Shown here piece by piece: positions 1 to 10,679 of a DNA stretch of 64,000 nt. Both the position numbers and the translations under genes were made by a program. The notes below the pieces were generated by a model. It was not told the origin of the DNA. It did not search any database and saw only the letters and a list, made by a program, of their open reading frames with translations. Numbering within the stretch: the first letter of the stretch is position 1; each line of letters begins with the position of its first letter. Source of the DNA: Methylobacterium sp. 10 (GTDB lineage Bacteria; Pseudomonadota; Alphaproteobacteria; Rhizobiales; Beijerinckiaceae); assembly GCF_000519085.1 (NCBI RefSeq), contig NZ_KI912577.1:2836632-2900631 (forward strand), in the 5' to 3' direction.

Positions 1-770
1 TTCAGCCGATAACCGGTCCGAAAGATCCAGGTCACGCTGCCGAGGCAAAGGGCGAGGAAGACCAGCGTCATCGCGAGGCTGATCTCGACCCGCATATCGG
101 AGGTGCCGAAGAAGCTCCACCGGAAGCCGCTGATGAGGTAGACGACCGGGTTGACAAGGCTGACCGCCCGCCAGAACGGCGGTAGCATCTCGATGGAATA
201 GAAGCTGCCGCCGAGAAAGGTAAGGGGCGTCACGACCAGAAGCGGCACGAGCTGGAGCTTCTCGAATCCGTCCGCCCAGAGGCCGATGAGGAAGCCGAAC
301 AGGCTGAACGTCACCGCCGTGAGAATCAGGAAGGCCACCATCCAGAGCGGATGCTCGATCCGCAGGGGCACGAACAGAGCGGCGGTGGCGAGGATGATCA
401 GCCCGATCAGGATGGATTTCGAGGCAGCAGCGCCGACATAGCCGAGCACGATCTCGAAAGGGGAGACCGGCGCCGACAAGATTTCGTAGATCGTGCCGGC
501 AAAGCGCGGGAAGTAGATACCGAAGGAGGCGTTGGCGATGCTCTGCGTCAGGAGCGAGAGCATGATCAGCCCCGGCACGATGAAGGCGCCGTAGGCGATG
601 CCATCCACCGAGGCCATGCGCGACCCGATCGCCGCGCCGAAGACCACGAAGTAGAGCGATGTGGCGATGACCGGAGCGACGATGCTCTGCAGTCCCGTGC
701 GCCAGAACCGGGCCATCTCGAAGCGATAGATCGCGCCGACGGCCGGCCAGTTCATCGACAACGGATTCAT
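1..770 (-). CDS. ABC-2 type transporter permease, C-terminus cut by window edge
   Basis: Membrane component of an ABC exporter. The reading frame runs from an ATG at 770 down through base 1 with no stop, so the C-terminus lies outside the window. The translation begins [20 protein letters not shown] and contains several hydrophobic helices plus an ABC-2 family signature ([14 protein letters not shown]), as in DrrB/NodJ/YadH-type permeases. Its start overlaps the stop of the upstream ATPase gene by 4 bases (ATGA), so the two are translationally coupled and form one exporter. The substrate cannot be read from the sequence. NodJ-like and drug-exporter names are equally possible, so no symbol is given. 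Confidence 0.85.
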   Translation of the reverse strand, partial: MNPLSMNWPAVGAIYRFEMARFWRTGLQSIVAPVIATSLYFVVFGAAIGSRMASVDGIAYGAFIVPGLIMLSLLTQSIANASFGIYFPRFAGTIYEILSAPVSPFEIVLGYVGAAASKSILIGLIILATAALFVPLRIEHPLWMVAFLILTAVTFSLFGFLIGLWADGFEKLQLVPLLVVTPLTFLGGSFYSIEMLPPFWRAVSLVNPVVYLISGFRWSFFGTSDMRVEISLAMTLVFLALCLGSVTWIFRTGYRL

Positions 771-1693
771 GCCTGCTCCCTTACGAGATCGACGAAGATG
801 TCCTCCAGCGAACTCTGGCTGGTGGAGAGATCACGGAAGGGAATGCCGGCAGCGGCGAGGTCGGTCAGCAGCGTGGTGATCCCGGTGCGCTCGCCCTTGG
901 TGTCGTAGGTGTAAACAAGCTCCTGTCCATCCGCCGACAGAACCAAGCCATGCGGAGCCAACTCGTTCGGCAGGGCGCGGAGGGGGTTCTGCAATTGCAG
1001 GGTCAGTTGCTTTTTGCCGAGCTTGCGCATCAGCTCGGCCTTCTCCTCCACCAGGATGATCTCGCCCTTCCGGATCACGCCGACGCGGTCGGCCATCTCC
1101 TCGGCCTCGTCGATGTAATGGGTGGTGAGGATGATGGTGACGCCCTGCTCGCGGAGCTTGCGCACCAGTCGCCACATGTCCTGGCGCAGTTCCACGTCGA
1201 CGCCGGCTGTCGGCTCGTCAAGGAAGAGGATGTGCGGCTCATGGCTGAGAGCCTTTGCGATGAGAACGCGCCGCTTCATGCCCCCGGACAGGGTCATGAT
1301 CCGGCTGTCCTTCTTGTCCCACAAGGAGAGGTCGCGCAGTACCCTCTCGATATGGGCAGGATCGGATTTCATGCCGAACAGACCGCGGCTGAAGCTCGTC
1401 GTATCCCACACCGTCTCGAAGGCATCGGTTGTGAGTTCCTGCGGCACGAGGCCGATGGCCCTGCGCGCCTCGCGATAATCCGCTCCGATGTCGTGGCCAT
1501 CCACGGTGACAGTGCCGCTCGTCGCGCGGACGAGGCCGCAGACGATGCTGATCAGTGTCGTCTTGCCGGCGCCATTGGGACCGAGCAGAGCGAAAATCTC
1601 GCCCTTGGCGATGTCGAGGTTGATATCCTTGAGGGCGTGGAGGCCGGAGGCATAGACCTTCGACAGGCCCAAGATGGAGATGATCGGCCGCAT
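767..1693 (-). CDS. ABC transporter ATP-binding protein
   Basis: Cytoplasmic ATPase of the two-gene ABC-2 exporter. It has Walker [10 protein letters not shown] near residue 39, the signature LSGGMKRR near 139, Walker [12 protein letters not shown] and the switch His in [10 protein letters not shown]. The length (308 aa) suits the DrrA/NodI group with a C-terminal extension. The ATG at 1693 is preferred over the longer frame because GGAG lies about 7 bases before it, and the protein then begins [14 protein letters not shown], a typical family N-terminus. The permease start overlaps this stop. The transported substrate is unknown. Confidence 0.88.
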   Translation of the reverse strand: MRPIISILGLSKVYASGLHALKDINLDIAKGEIFALLGPNGAGKTTLISIVCGLVRATSGTVTVDGHDIGADYREARRAIGLVPQELTTDAFETVWDTTSFSRGLFGMKSDPAHIERVLRDLSLWDKKDSRIMTLSGGMKRRVLIAKALSHEPHILFLDEPTAGVDVELRQDMWRLVRKLREQGVTIILTTHYIDEAEEMADRVGVIRKGEIILVEEKAELMRKLGKKQLTLQLQNPLRALPNELAPHGLVLSADGQELVYTYDTKGERTGITTLLTDLAAAGIPFRDLSTSQSSLEDIFVDLVREQA

Positions 1694-1791
1694 CGGATCT
1701 CCATGGATTATTCTTGTGGGCAAGGACGTGGGTGCTGCCATACCACGACAGGGGGTGCGGCCCGCGAGTGTGAAGCGGCACGTCCGGAAAC

Positions 1792-1817
1792 AAAAAAGCC
1801 GCCCGGTGGGCGGCTTT
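1792..1817 (-). terminator. Rho-independent terminator of the atp operon
   Basis: A 10-bp perfect stem (AAAGCCGCCC / GGGCGGCTTT) with a 3-base loop is followed on the minus strand by a T run. It sits 25 bases past the atpF stop, the expected end of the atpIBEGF transcript. It also separates the operon from the ABC transporter genes on the same strand. Confidence 0.85.
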
Positions 1818-1842
1818 CTCGAAACGATCGTTCCGGAAGACG

Positions 1843-2331
1843 TCAGGCCCGGAGACGACCTTTGACCTCGTCGAGGCTGGAACGGACCAGCGACAGGGCG
1901 GCGTCGCCTTGCAGGCGCTCACGCAACACCACCTCGGACACCTTCACGGCCGCGTCGGCAGCGGCTGCGCGGACCTGGGCGGTGGCCTGGACCTCGGCCT
2001 GGGCAATCTTGGTCTCGGCCGACTTGGTGCGGCGAGCGATGAACTCGTTCAGACGGGCATGGCCCTCGTCGGCGATGCGCTGAGCCTCTTCGCGGGCTCC
2101 GGCAACGATCGCTTCGGCTTCGGACTCAGCCTGGCTGCGGCGCTTCTTGTAGTCGGCCAGCACCGTGGCGGCCTCCTCGCGTAGGCGGCGGGCCTCGTCG
2201 AGTTCGGAGCGAACGCGGCGGCCGCGGGTGTCGAGGGCCTTGGTGATCTGAGCGAAGCCGCCGACCTTCCACACGACGCCCATGAACAGGACGAAGGCGA
2301 CGGCGACCCAGAACTCGGCATCCAACAACAT
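1843..2331 (-). CDS. atpF: ATP synthase F0 subunit b
   Basis: Peripheral stalk subunit of F1F0 ATP synthase, holding F1 static against the rotor. 162 aa, with one N-terminal membrane helix (about residues 5-25, [15 protein letters not shown]) followed by a long charged coiled coil rich in Glu, Arg and Ala. That is the normal layout and length for subunit b. AGGA lies 8 bases before the ATG at 2331. It is last in the minus-strand series atpI-atpB-atpE-atpG-atpF, 69 bases after the b' gene, and is followed by a strong terminator. Separate b and b' genes are typical of alphaproteobacteria. The F1 genes (atpHAGDC) are not in this window, which is also usual for this group. Confidence 0.95.
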   Translation of the reverse strand: MLLDAEFWVAVAFVLFMGVVWKVGGFAQITKALDTRGRRVRSELDEARRLREEAATVLADYKKRRSQAESEAEAIVAGAREEAQRIADEGHARLNEFIARRTKSAETKIAQAEVQATAQVRAAAADAAVKVSEVVLRERLQGDAALSLVRSSLDEVKGRLRA

Positions 2332-2400
2332 TCTCGTCGTCCTATTTCGTTGGCCTCCGGCCGGGCGGGGCCGGACCGGTCACGTCTGCTGCAGGCGCAC

Positions 2401-2964
2401 TCAGTGCGGGAAGGCGACGCGGTTCAGTGCGGTATCGAGGCTGGCCTGGTCGGGAGCCGTCCCGGTGAGGCGCTCGACGATGGCGGTGGCCGTTTCGCCG
2501 GCGATGGAACGAACGCTGCCCATGGCTTCGGCGGTGCGGGTGCGGATCGTGGCTTCGGAGGCGGCGATCCTGTCGTTGAGCTCGGCCTCGAGCGTCTTGC
2601 GACGGGCTTCAGCCTCGGAGCTCAGGGAAGCGCGGGTCTCGGCGGCAATGGTGCGGGCCTTGGCCTGAGCGTCGGCCAGCGACTTTTCGTAGGCGGCACC
2701 GGCAGCCTCGGCCTCGGACTTCATCCGTTGGGCCTCATCGAGATCGGACGAGAGGCGCGTGGCACGGTCGTGCAGGATCGCCTGAATGCGGGGCAGGGCC
2801 ACCTTGTCCATCAGGTAGTAGAGCAGGCCGAAGGCCAGCGCGAGCCAGATCAGCTGCGAGAGGAAAGTATGGCTCTCGAAGGGCGGAAAGCCGCCGCCAT
2901 GTTCGGACGCGGGCGATGCCATGATGCCTTCATGGGTTGCGGTCGGATGGGCCGGCTGAGCCAT
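2401..2964 (-). CDS. atpG: ATP synthase F0 subunit b'
   Basis: Second, divergent stalk subunit (b') that pairs with b to form the heterodimeric peripheral stalk. 187 aa: a non-conserved 30-residue N-terminus, one membrane helix (FLSQLIWLALAFGLLYYLM, about residues 34-52), then the motif DKVALPRI and a long Ala/Glu/Arg coiled coil. The extended N-terminus before the helix and the LPRI motif separate it from subunit b. It lies between atpE and atpF in the F0 operon. The symbol atpG for b' follows alphaproteobacterial use and should not be confused with the gamma subunit. Confidence 0.93.
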   Translation of the reverse strand: MAQPAHPTATHEGIMASPASEHGGGFPPFESHTFLSQLIWLALAFGLLYYLMDKVALPRIQAILHDRATRLSSDLDEAQRMKSEAEAAGAAYEKSLADAQAKARTIAAETRASLSSEAEARRKTLEAELNDRIAASEATIRTRTAEAMGSVRSIAGETATAIVERLTGTAPDQASLDTALNRVAFPH

Positions 2965-3070
2965 GACGTCCTTCGCTCAAAAGAAATTCGCGGATAAGGA
3001 CCGGGCGCGCGTCCAGGGGAATGGGGCGCCCGGTCCGGGTCTGCTGTCGGATCGACGAACGTCGTCGGTC

Positions 3071-3298
3071 TTAGACGGCGAACAGGAGGAGAAGCGCGAC
3101 GAGCAGCGAGAAGATGCCGAGCGCTTCCGTCAGCGCGAAGCCGAGGAGCAGGTTGCCGCGCTGGCCGTCGGCAGCCGACGGGTTGCGAAGGGCACCGGCA
3201 TAGAACTGGCCGAAGAGATTGCCGAGGCCGATGGCGGCGCCCGCCATTCCGAGGCAGGCGAGGCCGGCACCGATGTACTTAGCGGCTAAGGGATCCAT
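3071..3298 (-). CDS. atpE: ATP synthase F0 subunit c
   Basis: Rotor-ring proteolipid that carries protons through the membrane. 75 aa from the ATG at 3298, which has AGGAG 7 bases upstream. The longer open frame to 3352 adds a charged leader that does not belong to the family. There are two membrane helices joined by the polar loop RNPS (residues 38-41) that contacts gamma/epsilon. The proton-carrying carboxylate is Glu58 in the second helix (LTEALGIF). Glycine-rich packing motifs occur in helix 1 ([11 protein letters not shown]). It sits between atpB and atpG as in other alphaproteobacteria. Confidence 0.96.
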   Translation of the reverse strand: MDPLAAKYIGAGLACLGMAGAAIGLGNLFGQFYAGALRNPSAADGQRGNLLLGFALTEALGIFSLLVALLLLFAV

Positions 3299-3388
3299 CA
3301 AATTGCTCCTGGTGTCGGTTCGTTCGTTGCGTGGAGAGAAATCCGGCCGCAACCGCGGACCGGGGACGGAAGGGGATACCGCCGGGGC

Positions 3389-4144
3389 CTAGTGGCCGGG
3401 GTGAAGGGCGTCGCTGAGGTAGATCGAGGCGAGCGTCGCGAAGACGTAGGCCTGTAGACCGGCGACGAGGAACTCAAGGGCCGTCACCGCGACGCTGAGA
3501 GCCAGCGGCAGCGGGGAGATCGCACCCCAGGCGCCCGCGGCGAGAAGCGCCGGAACGAAGCCCGCGAAGATCTTGAGGGCGATGTGGCCAGCGAGCACGT
3601 TGGCGAAGAGACGCACCGCGAGGCTGATCGGCCGCGAGACGAAGGAGACGATCTCGATGGCGACGATCATCGGCATCAGCCAGCCCGGCACGCCCGAGGG
3701 CACGAACACCTTCAGGAACTTCGTGCCGTGGGCCATGAAGCCGTAGACGATGACGGTGGTGATCACGAGGAGCGCCAGCGCGAAGGTCACGATGATGTGG
3801 CTTGTCACGGCGAACGCATAGGGGATCATGCCGAACATGTTCAGGACGAGGACGAACATGAACAAGGAGAAGATCAGCGGCATGAACCGCTCGGACCCGT
3901 GCCCGGCGGACTGGCGCAGGGTCGAGCCGATGAACTCGTAGAACATCTCGGCCACGGACTGCATCCGGCCCGGCACCACCGAGCGCTGCGCCGTCGCCAC
4001 GATCGTGATCAGGGCAATGATCCCGACGGCGGCGAACATGTACAGCGCCGACTGGGTGAACGCGATTTCCTGATTGCCGATATGACCGAAGGATACGAGC
4101 GGCTTGAGCTCGAACTGGTGGATCGGATCCATCTTTACGGCCAT
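3389..4144 (-). CDS. atpB: ATP synthase F0 subunit a
   Basis: Stator subunit forming the two proton half-channels against the c-ring. From the ATG at 4144 the product is 251 aa and starts MAVKMDPIHQFEL, matching alphaproteobacterial subunit a; the longer frame upstream looks non-coding. Five to six hydrophobic helices are visible. The essential arginine is in SLAVRLFANVLAGH, and the final helix carries the ALEFLVAGLQAYVFA motif. It is second in the operon, after atpI. An alternative start four codons later (MDPIHQ) cannot be excluded. Confidence 0.95.
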   Translation of the reverse strand: MAVKMDPIHQFELKPLVSFGHIGNQEIAFTQSALYMFAAVGIIALITIVATAQRSVVPGRMQSVAEMFYEFIGSTLRQSAGHGSERFMPLIFSLFMFVLVLNMFGMIPYAFAVTSHIIVTFALALLVITTVIVYGFMAHGTKFLKVFVPSGVPGWLMPMIVAIEIVSFVSRPISLAVRLFANVLAGHIALKIFAGFVPALLAAGAWGAISPLPLALSVAVTALEFLVAGLQAYVFATLASIYLSDALHPGH

Positions 4145-4225
4145 TGCCGCTACCGTCCTTCTGTCCACGAGCGGGCGAGATGCCCGCTTTGCCCCAGGAC
4201 CGCCCGAAAGCGGCAAATTTGCCTG

Positions 4226-4621
4226 TCAGGACCGTTCCCGATCCTGATTTTTGTCGGCCGCGCTTTTCGCGGCCGGTCTCGAGAGCGAGCCCGAGACACG
4301 CATGACGTTATAGACGCCGGTTGCGAAGCCCAGCATGAGCAGAACGATCAGACCCCAGGGCTTCGTCCCCAGAAACTGATCGCACAGCCAGCCGAGAATG
4401 CCTCCGGCAAGGACACCGGCGATGAACTCCGTGGAGAGTCGCATCGCCAGCCCCAAGGATGACGCCCCGTTGGAGGCACCCGCACCCGGCGAGGGACGGG
4501 AAGGAGCGGCGGGCAGCTTCTCCTCGATCTGCTTCTCGAGATGCTTCAGTCTCGCAGAGAGATCCTCGTCCGGTTTCTGCCGTCCATCTCCATTCCCATC
4601 CCCTGCGTCGTTACCGCTCAC
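4226..4621 (-). CDS. atpI: ATP synthase assembly protein I
   Basis: AtpI helps assemble the c-ring and is first in many F0 operons. 131 aa: a charged 55-residue N-terminus with a short helix (ARLKHLEKQIEEKLP), then two membrane helices (STEFIAGVLAGGILGWLCD and PWGLIVLLMLGFATGVYNV) typical of the AtpI family. The start codon is GTG (4619-4621), with no strong ribosome site before it, which fits a weakly translated assembly factor. The transcript probably begins about 57 bases upstream at the promoter at 4685-4713. Confidence 0.88.
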   Translation of the reverse strand: MSGNDAGDGNGDGRQKPDEDLSARLKHLEKQIEEKLPAAPSRPSPGAGASNGASSLGLAMRLSTEFIAGVLAGGILGWLCDQFLGTKPWGLIVLLMLGFATGVYNVMRVSGSLSRPAAKSAADKNQDRERS

Positions 4622-4684
4622 GGCGAAAACTCACATTGGCGAGAGTGGAGGGAACCGGCCTGAAAACGCCGTCAAGCGCGGCGC

Positions 4685-4713
4685 ACCATAGTTTCGCCTA
4701 TCTTGAGTGTCAA
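4685..4713 (-). promoter_or_regulatory. Housekeeping-type promoter of the atp operon
   Basis: On the minus strand TTGACA (4713-4708) is followed after exactly 17 bases by TATGGT (4690-4685). This near-consensus sigma-70 layout lies about 60-90 bases before the atpI start. The position and orientation fit transcription of atpI-B-E-G-F up to the terminator near 1.8 kb. It was assigned by eye; the start site is inferred to be near 4678. Confidence 0.7.
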
Positions 4714-4825
4714 GGCGCGCCTTATAGACACTAAGTTACTGTAAAACAAAGATAATCAGCCCCTTGCGGCGATCCTGGAGGATGCGCTTGGTGCATGAAT
4801 GGGAAGCGCCGGCCAAGCTTGGGTC

Positions 4826-5479
4826 TCAGGCGCCCAGAATCGGCTTGATGACCTTCTCCATCCCGTCGATCGTCATCTCACCCTTGAAGCGCTCGCCGTT
4901 GATGAAGAAGGTCGGCGTCGAGTCGACCTTGAAGGTATCGAGCCCCTTCTGCTTCACCGCGTTCACGGCGGCGTAGAGCTTCTGATCCTTGAGACAGGTC
5001 TCGAATTTCTCCTTCGAAAACCCGGCCTGCCGCAACATCTGCTCCAAGGCATCCACCGGCGATTGCGGCTTTTGCACGTAGGCCCAGCCCTGCTGCTGGT
5101 CGAACAGCAGATCGGTAATGGGATAGTATTTCGCGTCGCCATCACAGCGGGCGAGCATGAAGGCTGCGGTCGCCAGCGGATCGAGCGGGAATTCGCGCAA
5201 GGTAAAGCGCACCTTGCCGGTGTCGATGTAGCGCTCCTTCAAAGCCGGCCAAGTGTTCTTGTGGAACGCGGCGCAGTGGGAGCAGGTCATCGAAGCATAT
5301 TCGATGATCGTCACCTTGGCGTCCTTCGGCCCCAGCCAAACGTCGCCGAGGGGACCCGGCTCCATCAGGGAAGCGAGGTTCGCCTCCTGGGCGAAGGCGT
5401 CAAGGGTCAACCGGGGCAGAAGCGCGGCCGCGCCGATCGCCATGCCGGTCAGTTTCAAGGTGTCGCGACGAGTGATCAT
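4826..5479 (-). CDS. DsbA-family thiol:disulfide oxidoreductase with Tat-type signal
   Basis: Periplasmic thioredoxin-fold oxidoreductase. From the ATG at 5479 it is 217 aa. The N-terminus TRRDTLKLTG followed by a hydrophobic stretch and LDAFAQ is a twin-arginine-like signal with cleavage near residue 31. The active site is CSHC (Cys66, Cys69), followed by the DsbA helical insertion (REFPLDPLATAAFMLARC). The C-terminal STPTFFINGERFKG is the cis-Pro strand. The long frame extending upstream to 5719 is not part of the protein. It lies next to the DciA-like gene and mutY, a common alphaproteobacterial neighbourhood. Whether it oxidises or isomerises substrates is not shown. Confidence 0.85.
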   Translation of the reverse strand: MITRRDTLKLTGMAIGAAALLPRLTLDAFAQEANLASLMEPGPLGDVWLGPKDAKVTIIEYASMTCSHCAAFHKNTWPALKERYIDTGKVRFTLREFPLDPLATAAFMLARCDGDAKYYPITDLLFDQQQGWAYVQKPQSPVDALEQMLRQAGFSKEKFETCLKDQKLYAAVNAVKQKGLDTFKVDSTPTFFINGERFKGEMTIDGMEKVIKPILGA

Positions 5480-5609
5480 GATGTCGACGGGCTCCGCTCG
5501 CAGATCCGATCCATGCGGCTTGCGGTAGAGACCCGCGGACAATCTGACAAGACGCGACAGGCGGCTCCGCTTCCATGCGCCGCGACATGCGCGGGGCCGA
5601 AGGCGGGAT

Positions 5610-6101
5610 TCAGCCGGATCGCGGCGGTGCAGAGGCGACGATCGCCACGCCGAGCCTGTCGAGGGCGTCGCGCAGCCCATCGTCGTCGATGGAGGAGACC
5701 GCCAACGCGACTTCCCCACGCTTCACCGGATCGAGGGGCGGCACAACCCGCTTGCGAACGGCTTGATGAACGCGCCCCTGCTTGAGGACGAGCTTGCCGA
5801 TGCAGGCCCAGCCATAATGGGCGTTGATGCGCTGGATCACCACGGGAGCCAGATGCTGCAATTCCAGGGCGAAGACGCCCTCCACCCGCACCACCAGCGT
5901 GCCCGGATCCGGCCGACCCTGCTCCTCGCGGCGGGCGCGGCGGGGCCATTCGAGCTTCGAGGGCTGGCAGAAACGGGCGAGGCGCTCGCCGACGATATCG
6001 GGCCAGGCCGCGAGGATATCGGTGGAGGCGAACCCCTGCGCGGCGAAAGCCGGTCCGATGCAGGTCTCGATCAGCTCGGCGAGGGGTTTGATGCGGGCCA
6101 T
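5610..6101 (-). CDS. DUF721 / DciA-like protein
   Basis: A DUF721-domain protein. Members of this family include DciA, the bacterial replicative-helicase loader, but the alphaproteobacterial versions are less studied. From the ATG at 6101 (MARIKPLAELIETCIG) it is 163 aa. The conserved core is FASTDILAAWPDIVGERLA, followed by the beta-strand region (LVVRVEGVFALELQHL) and the NAHYGWACIGKLVLKQG segment. The frame stays open to 6293, so an earlier non-ATG start is possible, though it would overlap mutY upstream DNA. The C-terminal 50 residues are variable. It is divergent from mutY. Confidence 0.75.
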   Translation of the reverse strand: MARIKPLAELIETCIGPAFAAQGFASTDILAAWPDIVGERLARFCQPSKLEWPRRARREEQGRPDPGTLVVRVEGVFALELQHLAPVVIQRINAHYGWACIGKLVLKQGRVHQAVRKRVVPPLDPVKRGEVALAVSSIDDDGLRDALDRLGVAIVASAPPRSG

Positions 6102-6222
6102 GAGCTCCGAGAGATTCCGATGCGGGCGGACGCCGCATGATAGCGTGAACGGCGCCGGCTTTCGAATGCTTTGATCGTTCGCGGCCACCCTGTATGGACG
6201 GGCGCCCAACACGCCGGATCTC

Positions 6223-7560
6223 ATGTCGCGGGATTTCATGTCACCGGACTTCACGGCAGCAATGGATCCTTCCGCCCGGGGCCCGCGAGCCACCGACCTC
6301 CTCGACTGGTACGACCGGCATCGCCGCGTGCTGCCATGGCGTGCTTTGGCGGGCGAGACGCCCGACCCCTATCGGGTCTGGCTGTCCGAGGTGATGCTGC
6401 AGCAGACCACGATCGCAGCGGTCAAACCGTACTTCCTGCGCTTTCTCGAACGCTTCCCCTCCGTGGAGGCCCTCGCGGCGGCGCCGGAGGAGAGCGTCAT
6501 GTCGGCTTGGGCCGGCCTCGGCTATTATTCCCGCGCCCGCAACCTTCACGCCTGTGCCAAGGCGGTCACGAAAGCCGGCGCCTTCCCCGACACGCTCGAC
6601 GGCTTGCGCAAGCTGCCCGGCATCGGCGCCTACACGGCCGGCGCCATCGCGGCCATCGCCTTCGACAGGCAGGAAGCGGCAGTGGACGGCAACGTCGAGC
6701 GGGTGGTGACCCGGCTCTTCGCCATTGACACGCCGATCCCCGCCGCGCGCCCCGAGATCCGACGGCTGACGCAGAGCCTCGTGCCGGCACAGCGGCCCGG
6801 TGACTTCGCCCAGAGCCTGATGGATCTCGGTTCGACCATCTGCACGCCGAAGCGACCGGCCTGCGCCCTCTGCCCCTGGATGGCCCCCTGCGAGGCACGC
6901 GCCCTAGGGCTGCAGGAAACGTTTCCACGCAAGATCAAGAAAACGAAGGGCGTCGAACGCTATGGCGCCGCCTTCGTGGCGATCCGTAGCGGCGACGAGG
7001 CCGTATTGCTGCGGACTCGCCCCCCCGAAGGTCTGCTCGGTGCCATGGCGGAGCCTCCGACCAGCGCATGGGAAAGCGGCTACGACGTCGCCCAGGCCCT
7101 ACTCGACGCTCCGTTGGACGCGCGATGGAAGCGGCTGCCGGGCGTGGTGCGCCACGTCTTCACGCATTTCCCGCTGGGACTGACCGTCTTCGTCGCCCGC
7201 GTCGGCCTCACTACGAAGGCACCGGCCGGAATGCGCTTCACGCCCAGGCGCGACCTCGATGAGGAACCGTTGCCCGGCGTGATGAAGAAGGTGCTCGCCC
7301 ACGCCTTCGATCCTAAGCCCGAGGCCGTGAAGCGCGGACGGCCGAAGGCCATGCGATCGATCCAGGACACGCCGCTCTTCGCTGAAGACGAGGCGTCGGT
7401 GCCCGAGCCGCGCCCGAGCTTTCGCCCGGTGCCCAAACCGGCACCGCGCATCGTCGCAAAGCCGCCGGTCGAGGACGGGGAGGGATTTTTCGGGGAGCCG
7501 GAGGAAGCGCCACCGCCTGCGGCGCCGCGCAAGCGCGGCAGGCCGAAAACGCGTCCTTGA
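6223..7560 (+). CDS. mutY: A/G-specific adenine DNA glycosylase MutY with AT-hook-like tail
   Basis: Removes adenine paired with 8-oxoguanine. The 445-aa frame has the catalytic Glu region (WLSEVMLQQTTI), the helix-hairpin-helix LPGIGAYTAGAIAAIAFD, the catalytic Asp in AAVDGNVERV and a [4Fe-4S] cluster C-X6-C-X2-C-X5-C (CTPKRPACALCPWMAPC). A NUDIX-like 8-oxoG recognition domain follows (residues about 240-350). The last 95 residues are an unusual low-complexity extension holding two KRGRPK motifs at 370-375 and 437-442, which resemble AT-hooks. Several Met codons crowd the start (6223, 6238, 6262) and none has a clear ribosome site, so the exact start is uncertain. Confidence 0.93.
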   Translation: MSRDFMSPDFTAAMDPSARGPRATDLLDWYDRHRRVLPWRALAGETPDPYRVWLSEVMLQQTTIAAVKPYFLRFLERFPSVEALAAAPEESVMSAWAGLGYYSRARNLHACAKAVTKAGAFPDTLDGLRKLPGIGAYTAGAIAAIAFDRQEAAVDGNVERVVTRLFAIDTPIPAARPEIRRLTQSLVPAQRPGDFAQSLMDLGSTICTPKRPACALCPWMAPCEARALGLQETFPRKIKKTKGVERYGAAFVAIRSGDEAVLLRTRPPEGLLGAMAEPPTSAWESGYDVAQALLDAPLDARWKRLPGVVRHVFTHFPLGLTVFVARVGLTTKAPAGMRFTPRRDLDEEPLPGVMKKVLAHAFDPKPEAVKRGRPKAMRSIQDTPLFAEDEASVPEPRPSFRPVPKPAPRIVAKPPVEDGEGFFGEPEEAPPPAAPRKRGRPKTRP

Positions 7561-7632
7561 GAGGAAGAGCGCGAACCCTCCCCCCCTGGGGGAGAAGTCG
7601 GCTCGCATCCGATCCTCTCACCTTCGAAAGAA

Positions 7633-9424
<1,792 letters not shown>

Positions 9425-9778
9425 ATGAATATGAAGCCTGTTCGTTGGACCGCTGCCGCTATTGGAACCGCCATGTCTCTCGCCGCACTCAGTGCACCGG
9501 CTGCCGCCCAATCCGGCGCGGCCTCCTGGTACGGCAGCGGCCGCAAGACGGCGAATGGCGAGCGCTTCAATCCGAACGGGATGACCGCCGCCCATCGCAG
9601 CCTGCCGTTCGGCACCCGTGTCCGGGTCGAGAACAAGCGCAACGGCCGCTCGGTGGTGGTGCGCATCAACGATCGCGGACCTTTCGTGCGCGGCCGGATC
9701 ATCGATCTCGCCAAGGGCTCTGCCCGAGCGCTCGGCATGGGCGGCACGACCTACGTCTCGCTCAAGGTCGTGAACTGA
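9425..9778 (+). CDS. rlpA: RlpA-family septal/endolytic murein protein (double-psi beta-barrel)
   Basis: RlpA-family proteins act on peptidoglycan, some as lytic transglycosylases cutting denuded glycan. 117 aa from the ATG at 9425, with AAAAGGA 6 bases upstream. It has a Sec signal peptide (hydrophobic [16 protein letters not shown], cleavage after AAA near residue 29). The mature part is a single double-psi beta-barrel: [16 protein letters not shown], then [39 protein letters not shown]. There is no lipobox Cys and no SPOR domain, so septum-targeting features of longer RlpA proteins are absent. Enzymatic activity is not proven by sequence. Confidence 0.88.
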   Translation: MNMKPVRWTAAAIGTAMSLAALSAPAAAQSGAASWYGSGRKTANGERFNPNGMTAAHRSLPFGTRVRVENKRNGRSVVVRINDRGPFVRGRIIDLAKGSARALGMGGTTYVSLKVVN

Positions 9779-9992
9779 TGCGGAACCCGTGACATCGTGC
9801 GGTATGCCAGAGGATGGCCGTGCCGGCTCGCGACGACGTGCGGCATGCACCATCGTCCTGATACCGCATGGTGATTCCGCGCGAGGCGGGTTTCACTGCC
9901 GCGCTTGATCAACTAAGGGGCCGGTCGCCGTTGCATGGATGGCGATCGGCCCCATCTTGACGGCTGGATGCGTGTTTGAGGATGGTTCCCCC

Positions 9993-10310
9993 ATGGCAAA
10001 GCCCCTGATCGTCGAGATTCCCCACGAGATCGGTCCCGTCGAGGCGAAACGGCGGATTTCGAGTGGGCTGGACAAGGCGAAGGCGGCCTGCGCCAAGGCC
10101 GGAATCAATGTCGAGCACATGACCTGGACAGACGACCGCCTGAACTTCGCCATGTCCGCCATGGGCCAGAAGGTGGACGGCGAGGTCGACGTCCTTCCCG
10201 AGACGGTCCGTATCGAAGTGCGCCTGCCGATGCTGCTGGCTCTGTTCGCCGAGCGGATGAAGAAGATCATTGGCAAGGAAGGCAACCAGCTCCTGATCAA
10301 GAAGGGCTGA
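9993..10310 (+). CDS. Polyhydroxyalkanoic acid system family protein
   Basis: Small conserved protein (105 aa from the ATG at 9993, GAGG about 10 bases upstream) of the family named for its occurrence near PHA genes. Family-like features are the paired helix with many Lys/Ala residues (EAKRRISSGLDKAKAACAKA), then short strands (HMTWTDDRLNFAMS, KVDGEVDVLPETVRIEVRLP) and a C-terminal basic helix. Its biochemical role is not established. A PHA synthase gene is present 46 kb away in this window, but no PHA gene is adjacent. Confidence 0.7.
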   Translation: MAKPLIVEIPHEIGPVEAKRRISSGLDKAKAACAKAGINVEHMTWTDDRLNFAMSAMGQKVDGEVDVLPETVRIEVRLPMLLALFAERMKKIIGKEGNQLLIKKG

Positions 10311-10391
10311 GGAGCGCCATCGGGGAACGGCAACGGGCACTCGCCCGTTTCCAGCCCTCTCCCTAAACTTCGCGAGCAGGTGGCGTCGCCC

Positions 10392-10622
10392 ATGTCGAAT
10401 CCAGGCCCCATAGATCCCGCGCCCATCCCGGAAGCTCCGGTTCCCGATACGCCCTACGAGGCCCCCCAGACGCCGCCGCCGGCTCCCGGGCCGGATATCC
10501 CCGCGTCCACGCCGGCCGAGGCGCCCACCGAGAGCCCGACGGAGATCCCCGTGATCGACCCGAGCCCCGCTCCCGTCTCGCCCGATCCGTCGCCAACCGG
10601 CCCGGCCAACCCGACGATGTAG
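10392..10622 (+). CDS. Small proline-rich protein, unknown function
   Basis: 76 aa from the ATG at 10392. More than a third of the residues are Pro, with Ser, Thr, Ala, Asp and Glu making up most of the rest. There are no Lys, Arg, Cys or aromatic residues except one Tyr. There is no signal peptide or membrane helix, so it is predicted to be disordered and acidic. Consistent codon use and a position between two same-strand genes make it plausible as a real gene, but homology cannot be shown from this sequence alone. Confidence 0.5.
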   Translation: MSNPGPIDPAPIPEAPVPDTPYEAPQTPPPAPGPDIPASTPAEAPTESPTEIPVIDPSPAPVSPDPSPTGPANPTM

Positions 10623-10679
10623 CCTCGAAGGCAAGTCCGCATTTGTTCGGGAGCGGCTGCGCTGCCATAAGCCCGCATC

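Noticed and set aside
1..1693. Naming the ABC pair nodI/nodJ
   Set aside because: The family resemblance is shared by drug and polysaccharide exporters, and no nodulation genes are near.
7561..7632. GC-rich palindromic stretch between mutY and ccrM as another copy of the palindromic element
   Set aside because: Only a short CCCCCTGGGGG-like core is shared; the conserved ends and GGTGAGGTGTG arm are missing.
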